Shown piece after piece: positions 1-7,050 of a DNA stretch of 48,199 bases; the stretch's first letter is position 1; every line of letters begins with the position of its first letter. The notes under the pieces were generated by a model. It saw nothing but the letters and a program-made list of their open reading frames with translations. It was not told the DNA's origin and ran no database searches. This DNA comes from an uncultured Lachnospiraceae bacterium (GTDB taxonomy: Bacteria > Bacillota > Clostridia > Lachnospirales > Lachnospiraceae): the NCBI GenBank assembly GCA_910588285.1, contig CAJUQB010000033.1, positions 1 to 48,199 of the forward strand, written 5' to 3'. A program made the translations under genes and the position numbers.

Positions 1-1
1 C

Positions 2-274
2 GGCCAGCGTTGTCTTACCGGTATGAAAATGCCAAAAAAGTACGTGCTGGAAATGTTTATTGACCGGGTCAGCGCATCAAAGAATTACCAGCGGCAGCAA
101 TACACGGATGCCAGCGCCTGGGAGTATTACTGCAGGGGACGGGACCATATGGTGATCCATCCGGCCAGCAGGGCCTTGCTGGAGCAGCTGCTGCTGATGC
201 TGAAGGAGCAGGGGGAACGGGAGACATACGCCTATATCAAAAATACGGTGCGCAAAATTGACTTTCCTTATTGA
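2..274 (+). CDS. DUF5662 family protein, C-terminal part (5' end outside window)
   Basis: The reading frame is open from the first bases, so this is the last 90 or so residues of a longer protein. The segment GMKMPKKYVLEMFIDRVSAS, followed by YTDASAWEYYCRG and a C-terminal amphipathic helix, has the pattern I associate with the end of DUF5662 proteins. These are small uncharacterised proteins common in Firmicutes and phages, whose N-terminal half usually carries a His-rich, HD-like pattern that would lie upstream of the window. An internal ATG at 23 exists, but nothing suggests a start there: the conserved GMKMP motif spans it and no ribosome binding site precedes it. The function is unknown. 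It ends about 110 bp before trpS, which has its own promoter. Confidence 0.65.
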   Translation, partial: GQRCLTGMKMPKKYVLEMFIDRVSASKNYQRQQYTDASAWEYYCRGRDHMVIHPASRALLEQLLLMLKEQGERETYAYIKNTVRKIDFPY

Positions 275-303
275 ACATGGTACACTGAGGAGGAGTTTTT
301 TTG

Positions 304-340
304 TATTGATATTGGTATTGGTATTGATAAATGATACAAT
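304..340 (+). promoter_or_regulatory. Putative sigma-A promoter of trpS, overlapping a hexamer repeat
   Basis: TTGGTA (312-317) and TACAAT (335-340) are separated by 17 bp, and the -10 is preceded by TG one base upstream (extended -10). The -35 lies inside four consecutive copies of the hexamer TATTGR (304-327), so copy-number changes would shift the spacer. Between promoter and gene, TCTTGA (345-350) and TCAAGA (362-367) can form a small hairpin. No T-box features (specifier loop, TGGN antiterminator) are visible, so trpS does not look T-box regulated. Confidence 0.5.
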
Positions 341-387
341 GCAGTCTTGAGAATTATATAATCAAGATTTAAGAAAGAGGGAGAATT

Positions 388-1395
388 ATGATTGACGGAA
401 AGAAAGTACTTTTCAGCGGAATGCAGGCTACCGGGACATTGACCCTGGGGAATTATCTGGGGGCTTTGAAAAACTGGGTGGCTTTGAGTGAAGAATATGA
501 ATGCTTTTACAGTGTGGTGGATCTCCATTCCATTACCGTGCGCCAGGACCCGGCGGAGCTTCGCAAAAGGGCCAGGAACCTGCTGATACTCTACCTTGCG
601 GCAGGGCTGAATCCGGAGAAGAACTGCATCTACTACCAGTCCCATGTTTCCGGCCATGCAGAGCTTGCCTGGATTCTCAACTGCTTTACCTATATGGGAG
701 AGCTGAACCGGATGACCCAGTTTAAGGATAAGTCCCAGAAGCATGCGGATAATATCAATGCGGGATTATTTACCTACCCGGTGCTGATGGCAGCGGATAT
801 CCTGCTGTATCAGTCGGATGTGGTTCCGGTGGGCATTGACCAGATGCAGCACCTGGAGATTACCCGGGACATTGCCCAGCGGTTTAACGGAGTGTACGGC
901 GATGTGTTTACCATTCCGGAGGCCTATATCGGCAAGAGCGGGGCCAAGATCATGAGCCTGCAGAATCCGGAGAAGAAGATGAGCAAGTCTGACGAGAATC
1001 CGAATGCCAGTATTTATTTGATGGACGACCCGGACACCATCCGGCGGAAGTTCAAGCGGGCTGTGACGGATTCGGAGGCCAATATCGCTTACCGGGAGGA
1101 ACAGCCGGGAGTCCGCAACCTGCTGGATATCTACTGTGCCTGCACTGGCAGGATGCCCCAGGATGCGGTGGCAGGGTTCCAGGGCCAGGGCTACGGCCAG
1201 CTGAAGGAAGCCGTGGGGGAGGCGGTGGTTTCTGTCCTCACACCGGTGCAGGAGGAATTTGCCCGCCTGTCCAAGGATAAGTCTTACATTGACGGGATCA
1301 TTAAGAGCAATGCAGAGAAGGCGGAGTATTATGCCGCAAAGACATTGAGAAAGGTGCAGAAAAAGGTTGGATTCCCGGAACGTATCAGGAAATAG
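388..1395 (+). CDS. trpS: Tryptophanyl-tRNA synthetase
   Basis: TrpS is the cytoplasmic class I aminoacyl-tRNA synthetase that activates tryptophan with ATP and charges tRNA-Trp. The 335 residues match the usual bacterial length. The N-terminus reads LFSGMQATGTLTLGNYLGA, with the HIGH-equivalent TLGN at residues 19-22, and the KMSKS signature is at 197-201 (KKMSKSDENP). The central helical region (MAADILLYQSDVVPVGIDQ) carries the Trp pocket and the dimer-interface pattern of bacterial TrpRS. The ATG at 388 has a purine-rich ribosome binding site (AGGGAG) about 6 bases upstream. The gene is monocistronic by appearance: it has its own promoter and is followed by an AT-rich hairpin. Nothing is missing or broken. 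Confidence 0.97.
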   Translation: MIDGKKVLFSGMQATGTLTLGNYLGALKNWVALSEEYECFYSVVDLHSITVRQDPAELRKRARNLLILYLAAGLNPEKNCIYYQSHVSGHAELAWILNCFTYMGELNRMTQFKDKSQKHADNINAGLFTYPVLMAADILLYQSDVVPVGIDQMQHLEITRDIAQRFNGVYGDVFTIPEAYIGKSGAKIMSLQNPEKKMSKSDENPNASIYLMDDPDTIRRKFKRAVTDSEANIAYREEQPGVRNLLDIYCACTGRMPQDAVAGFQGQGYGQLKEAVGEAVVSVLTPVQEEFARLSKDKSYIDGIIKSNAEKAEYYAAKTLRKVQKKVGFPERIRK

Positions 1396-1399
1396 CGGC

Positions 1400-1437
1400 A
1401 TATTAAATGACGATTTAATATATAATTGAATTTTTTC
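1400..1437 (+). terminator. Possible AT-rich terminator after trpS
   Basis: ATATTAAAT (1400-1408) and ATTTAATAT (1413-1421) form a perfect 9-bp stem with a GACG loop. A run of six T follows about 9 bases later (1431-1436). The stem is pure A/T and the T-run is not immediately adjacent, so termination may be weak. Confidence 0.4.
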
Positions 1438-1452
1438 TCGGATTGGAAAGGC

Positions 1453-1480
1453 ACTTCGGAGGCTGATTTTTCATAGAATG
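1453..1480 (+). promoter_or_regulatory. Candidate SigK/SigE-type sporulation promoter for sigK
   Basis: AC (1453-1454), exactly 17 bases, then CATAGAATG (1472-1480) resembles the mother-cell sigma consensus AC-N16/17-CATANNNTA. It lies about 30 bp upstream of the sigK start. A mother-cell promoter with sigK autoregulation would be the expected arrangement. The motif is short, so chance cannot be excluded. Confidence 0.35.
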
Positions 1481-1506
1481 TAATAAATCAGCTCAGAGGT
1501 GTCTTT

Positions 1507-2133
1507 TTGAAAACATTTTTACCGCCCCTAAGCCCAGAAGAAGAAAGTGAATATTTGGAAAAAATGGATCAGGGAGACTCTGAGGCTCGATATATTCTGA
1601 TCGAACGGAATCTCCGCCTGGTAGCCCATATATGCAAAAAATATCAGAATACAGAGGAGGATCTGGAGGATCTGATCTCCATTGGAACCATTGGACTGAT
1701 GAAAGCCATTGCCACCTTTAACCAGCGGATGGGAAACCGTCTGGGGACTTATGCGGCAAGGTGCATTGACAATGAGCTACTGATGTATTTCCGCGCCAGG
1801 AAGAAGGTCAGCCGCGAGGTCTCCCTCTATGAGCCCATCGGAACGGATAAGGAGGGAAACCAGATCCATCTCCTGGATGTGGTGGTCAGTGAAGAGGCAG
1901 ACATTCCGGCCAAGGTGGAGCTGAAGCGCAACACAGGAAAGCTGTACGAATGCCTGCCCAAGGTGCTGACCCGGCGGGAGCAGGCCATTGTCTGTATGCG
2001 GTACGGGCTATATAATAGGAAACCGCTGACCCAGAGAGAGATTGCACAGAAGCTGGGGATTTCACGGTCCTATGTATCGAGGATCGAGAAGCGGGCCCTG
2101 GAAAAGCTTCGGGAGAAGTTTGAGGAAGGATGA
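1507..2133 (+). CDS. sigK: RNA polymerase sporulation sigma factor of the SigK type
   Basis: This sigma-70 family protein of 208 residues starts at TTG 1507, with AGAGGTG just upstream. Region 2 shows LIERNLRLVAHICKKY and DLISIGTIGLMKAI, then TYAARCIDNELLMYFRA. The linker VSLYEPIGTDKEGNQIHLLD is characteristic of SigE/SigK, and region 4 ends with a helix-turn-helix (EIAQKLGISRSYVSRIEKRA). By comparison with Bacillus SigK it directs late mother-cell transcription (coat, spore maturation). The protein begins directly at the conserved PLSPEEE segment. A stop codon at 1474 and the lack of a start codon before 1507 leave no room for a pro-peptide, unlike Bacillus pro-SigK but like the C. difficile form. 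The gene is not split by a skin element. SigE is the alternative assignment, but the N-terminal FLPPLSPEE favours SigK. Confidence 0.87.
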   Translation: MKTFLPPLSPEEESEYLEKMDQGDSEARYILIERNLRLVAHICKKYQNTEEDLEDLISIGTIGLMKAIATFNQRMGNRLGTYAARCIDNELLMYFRARKKVSREVSLYEPIGTDKEGNQIHLLDVVVSEEADIPAKVELKRNTGKLYECLPKVLTRREQAIVCMRYGLYNRKPLTQREIAQKLGISRSYVSRIEKRALEKLREKFEEG

Positions 2134-2163
2134 AGCTGTGTAACGGACAGGTGGTTCCGGAAG

Positions 2164-2216
2164 GTGGGAGGAGTTGACTTGGCTGGTGGATGCCAGGTGA
2201 CTCCTCCCGCTTTTTG
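2164..2216 (+). terminator. Rho-independent terminator after sigK
   Basis: GGGAGGAGT (2166-2174) pairs perfectly with ACTCCTCCC (2200-2208), and TTTTTGTT follows from 2211. It isolates sigK from the three-gene cassette downstream. Confidence 0.8.
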
Positions 2217-2249
2217 TTAATAAGTATTATGGAAACTTCCGAAATCTTC

Positions 2250-2278
2250 TTGTGTGTTATTTGCAGAGCATGTATAAT
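2250..2278 (+). promoter_or_regulatory. Putative promoter of the three-gene cassette
   Basis: A perfect TATAAT (2273-2278), with a weak TTGTGT (2250-2255) 17 bp upstream, lies about 60 bp before the first gene. There is no other obvious promoter between the sigK terminator and 2340. Confidence 0.45.
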
Positions 2279-2339
2279 TGTAGATACTTAGAGGAAGAGA
2301 TACATAAATCGTAAGGATATCTGGAATATGGAGGGAATT

Positions 2340-3347
2340 ATGGAGAAATTTTCCGGTAATTATATTGATTGTTATGAGAAAAAAGTATCAGTTCAGCAGA
2401 TATATCAGATGTATCGGGAAAGAAGGATTGTTTTTCCAGAGGTTCCTTTGATGAAAAGATATAAAAAGATAGAACGTGTCTCTGGAATCGTAGAAATTAT
2501 TTTGCTGGGATTTGCGCTGCCGACAATCTATGTATCGGAGCGACAGGATGGGAGTCTGCTGGTTCTGGAGGCAGATGACAGGCTGCGGTGCCTGATTGAG
2601 TTTTTAGAGGGAAATTATCCTGTCAGAGGGCTTGAATTCTACCCGGAATTGGACGGGTGGGGAATCGAGCAGATGGAGCAGCAGTTTCCCAGAAGGGCAT
2701 CCTGGTTATTGGATTACAGGTTTTCTTTTCTAATTATAGAATATACAACACCGCGTTATATGCATATGCAAATGGGGAACTATATTGAGAGATGGAACTT
2801 TACCAGGGAGCAGGGAATCCGGAACAAATTGTATGAAGGAGATTTGGAACAGCGTTTGCATTTTTTGGAACAAAAGATCGGAAAATCTGCATCCTTTTTT
2901 AGCAAGGCAGCTCTAAATCGGCAATATATGGTACTGCGGATTTTGATGTATCATTTTGTGCGTGTGGGAGAGATGACAGAATGGGGAGAAAGCTTGAATT
3001 TTCAACAGCTGCTGGATCGTTCAGTAGTGCTTATTTTGGAAAGGGACAACCAGTGGCTGGATGAAACAGCGGATGCCTTCCGGGAAGCAACCGAAGAAAT
3101 TTTGGAATGGGAACAAGGCACCTTTTTTTATGAATTGGAGAGGGAAAAGGGGAAGGAGCGGCAGGCGAAGACACTTGGCTATATCTACAATGTGGTATGG
3201 ATGTGCCGGAAAAGGGGATATATCATACAGCGGGGATTGGAGCAGGCTGCTTCTGACAGGGAGCTATGGAAAATGATTGAAAATGAAAAGGTAAGTATAG
3301 CCTGTATCCGCAAACATTTTGATATGATAGAAGAGAGGTTACAATAA
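2340..3347 (+). CDS. DUF262 (GmrSD N-terminal-like) protein with a degenerate catalytic motif
   Basis: I chose ATG 2340 because GGAGGG lies 4-5 bases upstream; ATG 2328 in the same frame is possible but has no good site. The N-terminal 170 residues follow the DUF262 layout: FPEVPLMKRY, then ALPTIYVSERQDGSLLVLEA, then LIEFLEGNYPVRGLEFYPEL, then NYIERWNFTREQGIRNKL, which is the usual xFxRLN...L...QEIRN box. DUF262 is the nucleotidase/ParB-like domain of GmrS and of many defence proteins. The family signature DGQQRL is here EADDRL (residues 77-82): D to E, G to A and both Q to D, with only the R and L kept. Classical catalysis is therefore doubtful. The C-terminal half is helical and unrecognised. 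The stop is one base before the ATPase ATG, so the two are probably co-translated. A regulatory or sensing role within the cassette is inference. Confidence 0.7.
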   Translation: MEKFSGNYIDCYEKKVSVQQIYQMYRERRIVFPEVPLMKRYKKIERVSGIVEIILLGFALPTIYVSERQDGSLLVLEADDRLRCLIEFLEGNYPVRGLEFYPELDGWGIEQMEQQFPRRASWLLDYRFSFLIIEYTTPRYMHMQMGNYIERWNFTREQGIRNKLYEGDLEQRLHFLEQKIGKSASFFSKAALNRQYMVLRILMYHFVRVGEMTEWGESLNFQQLLDRSVVLILERDNQWLDETADAFREATEEILEWEQGTFFYELEREKGKERQAKTLGYIYNVVWMCRKRGYIIQRGLEQAASDRELWKMIENEKVSIACIRKHFDMIEERLQ

Positions 3348-3348
3348 T

Positions 3349-4380
3349 ATGCTAAACTGTATCAGAATACAAGGATTTAAATGCTTTCGGGAAACAGAAA
3401 TCAGGTTTTCTAATTTTACATTGCTTGCAGGGAAGAATTCTACCGGGAAATCCACAGTAATTCAGGCTATTCTGGCGCTATATCAGAATAGCGCCAGTTC
3501 ATTGGCAGGAAAGTATATGAATATCGGAACCGTTAATGAGGTGAAAAACTGGATTGCTGGGAGCAGAGAAATTGTTCTGGAGGCAGCGTATGAGTATGGC
3601 GGAAAGGAGTACCTGTACCGGAAAATTTTCAGTGATGAGTCTGAAAAAAGAGAGGGTACTGAATTCTACAAGGAAATAAATGTCCGTTATTTGACAGCTG
3701 ATAGAATTGGTGTGGAGGATACTTACCAAAAATCGTTGGAAGGAAAAGATAAAATCGGGATTCGCTGCGAATATGCGTTTTTCTATCTGGCAGGACACAG
3801 GGACGAGGAGATCCGGGAGAAAGGGTTTATTTTTGACAGTTCAACGAAGATGACGCTGGGTGGACAGGTAGATTATTGGTTGGAGCGGATCTTAGGCTAC
3901 CGGGTGATTGTGGAAGAAATTCCGGGGACAGAGCTGATTCGGGTGGCCTACAGGAACCGTGAACTGGGAAGAGACATCAGACCCAAAAATGTAGGAACCG
4001 GGGTCAGCTATATTGCAGAGATTATTATTGCAGCATTCTCCTGTAGAAAGGATGATGTCCTGATTATTGAAAATCCGGAGATTCACCTTCATCCATCCGG
4101 GCAGTGTGAATTGATGGAATTTTTGATTTTTTTGGCGCGAAGAGGCCTGCAGGTGGTGATGGAAACGCATAGTGATCATGTTTTTAATGGGTTGCGGCGG
4201 TGTGTCAGCAGTGATCGGATCAGCAACGCTCAAGTGCGAATTTATTTTTTCCGGCAGAACGAGGATAAGATAAGCATGCCGGTAGAGATAGTTGTGGATG
4301 AGAATGGCCATGTGAAGAATCAGCAGGAGGGGCTGTTCGACCAGATTGAGAAAGACTTGGATGTGATTTTGGGGTGGTAA
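3349..4380 (+). CDS. AAA family ATPase with DUF3696-like C-terminus
   Basis: This is an OLD/SMC-like ABC-type ATPase of 343 residues without a TOPRIM domain. The start LNCIRIQGFKCFRETEIRFS is followed by the Walker A motif GKNSTGKST (28-36). The ABC-signature-like segment is NVGTGVSYI, Walker B is DDVLIIENPEIHLHP (235-249) with the catalytic acidic E241 in the IENPE form, and the switch histidine is METHSDH (H274). The tail DENGHVKNQQEGLFDQIEKD matches the pattern ending DUF3696 ATPases. Such ATPases act as sensor or motor subunits in several anti-phage systems, paired with a separate effector. Here the partners are the DUF262-like protein upstream (1-base gap) and the unknown protein downstream (3-base gap). 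The family is clear; the defence role is inferred from architecture and context. Confidence 0.83.
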   Translation: MLNCIRIQGFKCFRETEIRFSNFTLLAGKNSTGKSTVIQAILALYQNSASSLAGKYMNIGTVNEVKNWIAGSREIVLEAAYEYGGKEYLYRKIFSDESEKREGTEFYKEINVRYLTADRIGVEDTYQKSLEGKDKIGIRCEYAFFYLAGHRDEEIREKGFIFDSSTKMTLGGQVDYWLERILGYRVIVEEIPGTELIRVAYRNRELGRDIRPKNVGTGVSYIAEIIIAAFSCRKDDVLIIENPEIHLHPSGQCELMEFLIFLARRGLQVVMETHSDHVFNGLRRCVSSDRISNAQVRIYFFRQNEDKISMPVEIVVDENGHVKNQQEGLFDQIEKDLDVILGW

Positions 4381-4383
4381 TAC

Positions 4384-5238
4384 GTGGATTTTATTTTGAA
4401 TGAAAAATCTCTGCATGGGCAGTTTGAAAGCGTAGAAGAATTTTTGAAGAGCTTGGAGGCTAATCTGCAGTGTTTTCGGTTGGTACGAAGCAAGGGAGAC
4501 GGCCAAATCAGGAAGCTTGCTGATTTTTATAAATGTAAAATCACAAAGGAATTGAGCTTGGGAGAGTTAAAAAAATATGCCAGGTCAGATGAATTGAGCC
4601 GTTTCAAAATTGCGTTGGATAAGGAGATGAGAACAGAGCCCTACTGGGATTTGGCGCCAGCGCATAATTATGGGAAATCCTACTGGATGGGGGAGGAGGA
4701 TGTGGCAGCTACGGCAGTTGCAGAGGCAGCCGCCCGTCAGGAAAGCCTTTTATCCTTTCGATCAGCAGTTTATTCAGATTGTAAGCTGTATATAAAGTGT
4801 GACAGAGAAGAATATACTGTGATTTCTGTATATCAGCCGGCTTATCTGGTAGAATGCTTTGGCGGGCAGATGGGGCTGGAGCGGGATGAGTGTCTGAAGG
4901 CTCGCTATGCCGGAACACGCCTGGATTGTTCCCTTTTGGAAAAAGAATATGGTGCAGCGCATTTGGAAAAAGAAGAGTATGGACTGCTTTTGGGAACGTT
5001 GGATAAATTTGTGAGACACGAATCGTGGGAGAGTATTGGGTTGGATGATGGATTGGAATATAAAAAGTATACACCATCTTCCAAAGAGGAAGACTGGTTT
5101 CATAATACAATTTATAGTGATAGGACCATTATGAAATTTCGATTTAGCAGCAGAATGAGATGTTTTGGATACCGAAAAGGAGAACGTTTTCGATTATTAC
5201 GGATTGAACGGGATCATAGAAAGAGTGATAAGGGATAA
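4384..5238 (+). CDS. Uncharacterised third protein of the DUF262/ATPase cassette; candidate effector
   Basis: I do not recognise this 284-residue protein. It starts at GTG 4384, with GGGGTGG about 7 bases upstream inside the end of the ATPase gene. It has no signal peptide and no membrane segment. Visible parts are a charged helical N-terminus (1-75), a segment DLAPAHNYGKSYWMGEED (about 90-107), a middle beta-rich part with a conserved-looking QPAYLVECFGGQ, and a compact basic C-terminus (about 235-284) with WFHNTIYSDRTIMKFRFSSR, then RCFGYRKGERFRLLRIERDH. That last alternation of basic and hydrophobic strands resembles the order of a RelE/ParE-type toxin fold (arginine-rich strand, YR, hydrophobic strand, then DH). 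This is pattern resemblance only. Its position as the last gene of a tight triad fits an effector or an adaptor equally well. Confidence 0.6.
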   Translation: MDFILNEKSLHGQFESVEEFLKSLEANLQCFRLVRSKGDGQIRKLADFYKCKITKELSLGELKKYARSDELSRFKIALDKEMRTEPYWDLAPAHNYGKSYWMGEEDVAATAVAEAAARQESLLSFRSAVYSDCKLYIKCDREEYTVISVYQPAYLVECFGGQMGLERDECLKARYAGTRLDCSLLEKEYGAAHLEKEEYGLLLGTLDKFVRHESWESIGLDDGLEYKKYTPSSKEEDWFHNTIYSDRTIMKFRFSSRMRCFGYRKGERFRLLRIERDHRKSDKG

Positions 5239-5290
5239 GCAAAAAATAATATGGAATAATATGAATCAACCGATAAATGCACAAAAATGA

Positions 5291-5318
5291 TTGCAAATCC
5301 GCTCAAATATGGTAGAAT
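5291..5318 (+). promoter_or_regulatory. Putative sigma-A promoter of comM-dprA-topA
   Basis: TTGCAA (5291-5296) and TAGAAT (5313-5318) are separated by 16 bp, about 60 bp upstream of comM. The same TTGCAA hexamer serves as -35 before codY and rpsB. The 141-bp gap (5239-5379) shows no hairpin with a T-run, so read-through from the upstream cassette cannot be ruled out. Confidence 0.55.
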
Positions 5319-5379
5319 AACAATATCTATTTTATCCCAAGCAATTTCCCCAAAGGTATGATGAAGAACAGGATAGAAC

Positions 5380-7050
5380 ATGTATAGCATAATAAATACA
5401 GCGGTAATCCGCGGTATGAACAGCGTGATTGTGCAGGTGGAGGCCGACGTGTGCGACGGCCTGCCTGCCTTTGAGATGGTGGGGGTTCCGGCCTCGGAGG
5501 TGCGGGAGGCCAAGGAACGGGTCCGGGCTGCCCTTCGGTGCCTTGGATACCGTCTGCCTCCCAAGAAGGTGACAGTGAATCTGTGCCCGGCAGATATTCC
5601 CAAGCGGGGGACGGGCTTTGACCTGCCCATTGCGCTGGCGGTGCTTGCTGCCTATGGGCTGCTGGAATCGCCGCGGCTTGCAGGGACGCTGTTTGCGGGG
5701 GAGATTACCCTGCGGGGCAGGCTCCAGGGCATCCGCGGGATCCTGCCCATGGCGCTGGAGGCGCAGCGGGCAGGATTTTTGCGGATGGTGGTTCCGGCGG
5801 ACAATGTTCAGGAGGCAGGGCTGGCGCAGAAGATCACCGTGCTGCCGGCAGAGGAGCTTGGGCAGGTCTTGGGCTGGCTTAAGGGAGAGGGCTCCCTGTC
5901 TCCCTGGCAGGGGGAGGCCCGTACTATAATAGAAGAAAATGCACGGCCGGAGACGGATTTTGCGGAGCTAAAAGGGCAAAAGCTCTTAAGAAAGGCATGT
6001 GAGGTGGCAGCGGCGGGCCGTCACAATCTGCTGATGTCCGGGCCGCCCGGCTCCGGGAAGACCATGGCGGCCCGGGCCATTGCCGGGATCCTGCCAGGGC
6101 TTGGGGAGGAGGAGCAGATGGAGCTGGCAGGGATCTACAGCGTCAGCGGGATGTTTGGCCAGCTGAAGCAGGGGGGATCCTGCCGCCCATTCCGCAGCCC
6201 CCACTATTCGATTACAAGGACAGCCCTCATTGGCGGCGGCAAAATCCCCCAGCCGGGGGAGATCAGCCTGGCGCACAAGGGGGTACTGTTTCTGGACGAG
6301 CTGACAGAGTTCCAGCGCCCGGTGTTGGAACAACTGCGCCAGCCCCTGGAGGAGCGGGAGGTGCGCCTGGTAAGGCTGGGGGGAACCTACACCTACCCGG
6401 CGGACTTTATGCTGGTGGCAGCCATGAATCCCTGCAGCTGCGGATATTACCCGGACCGGAACCGCTGCAGCTGCAGCCCGACCCAGATCCGGCAGCATCT
6501 CCAGAAGGTGAGCCGGCCTTTTTTGGACCGCATGGACCTGACGGTGGAGGTCCCTCGCCTGTCCGTGGAGGAGCTTACCCATTCCTATACAGGAGAAGCT
6601 CCCGGGAGGAAGCAGGCCATGCCGGAGGAGGCCTCCTGCGCAGTTGGGGCCATGCCGGAGGAAGCCTCCTGCGCAGTTGGGGCTATGCCGGAGGAAGCCT
6701 CCTGCACAGTTGGGGCTATGCCGGAGGAAGCCTCCTGCACAATCCGGGCCAGGGTGGAGGTGGCGCACCGGCTTCAGCGGGACAGATACCAGGGAGAGGG
6801 GTTTTTGTACAACAGCCGGGTTCCGTCCGGGCTGCTGGAGCAGTACTGCCCCATGGAACCAAAGGCCAGACGGCTTCTTGGCTTAAGCTATGACAGCCTG
6901 GGGCTGACTGCCAGATCCTACCACCGTCTGATCCGGGTGGCCAGGACGGTTGCAGATCTGGCCCGGTCGGAGACAATAGGGGAGGAGCATATGATGGAGG
7001 CCCTTTTGTACCGAAGCATGGGCGACGGGCTGTGGAGGGGGCTGCCATGA
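5380..7050 (+). CDS. comM: YifB/ComM family Mg chelatase-like AAA+ ATPase
   Basis: The 556 residues form a full YifB/ComM protein: an N-terminal ChlI-type domain (MNSVIVQVEADVCDGLPAFE, then VPASEVREAKERVRAAL), an AAA+ core with Walker A GPPGSGKT (221-228), Walker B GVLFLDE (D306, E307), the NPCSCGYYP Cys motif and the FLDRMDL arginine-finger region, and a C-terminal lid (RSYHRLIRVARTVADLA). ComM is a hexameric helicase that promotes branch migration during natural transformation. It is paired with dprA here, as in many genomes, and the dprA start codon overlaps its stop (ATGA). The oddity is a four-copy 11-residue repeat (MPEEASCAVGA type, residues 414-457) between the arginine-finger region and the C-terminal domain, absent from family members I know. 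The start ATG has only a weak ribosome binding site. Confidence 0.93.
   Translation: MYSIINTAVIRGMNSVIVQVEADVCDGLPAFEMVGVPASEVREAKERVRAALRCLGYRLPPKKVTVNLCPADIPKRGTGFDLPIALAVLAAYGLLESPRLAGTLFAGEITLRGRLQGIRGILPMALEAQRAGFLRMVVPADNVQEAGLAQKITVLPAEELGQVLGWLKGEGSLSPWQGEARTIIEENARPETDFAELKGQKLLRKACEVAAAGRHNLLMSGPPGSGKTMAARAIAGILPGLGEEEQMELAGIYSVSGMFGQLKQGGSCRPFRSPHYSITRTALIGGGKIPQPGEISLAHKGVLFLDELTEFQRPVLEQLRQPLEEREVRLVRLGGTYTYPADFMLVAAMNPCSCGYYPDRNRCSCSPTQIRQHLQKVSRPFLDRMDLTVEVPRLSVEELTHSYTGEAPGRKQAMPEEASCAVGAMPEEASCAVGAMPEEASCTVGAMPEEASCTIRARVEVAHRLQRDRYQGEGFLYNSRVPSGLLEQYCPMEPKARRLLGLSYDSLGLTARSYHRLIRVARTVADLARSETIGEEHMMEALLYRSMGDGLWRGLP
6619..6750 (+). repeat. Four tandem copies of a 33-bp unit inside comM
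   Basis: Units start at 6619, 6652, 6685 and 6718, each encoding MPEEASC followed by AVGA, TVGA or TIRA. The unit length is a multiple of three, so copy number can change without a frameshift. Each unit contains GGAGG, two or three bases, then CCTCC, so every copy can fold as a small hairpin. This is a likely site of length variation between strains. Confidence 0.9.

Noticed and set aside
275..387. T-box leader for trpS
   Set aside because: Leader is too short and lacks the TGGN antiterminator motif and a terminator.
6619..6750. Possible CRISPR array
   Set aside because: The 33-bp units are contiguous with no spacers and are in frame within comM.
5986..6768. Long open frame on the minus strand opposite comM
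   Set aside because: It mirrors the comM codons including its repeat, has no ribosome binding site and no protein-like pattern.
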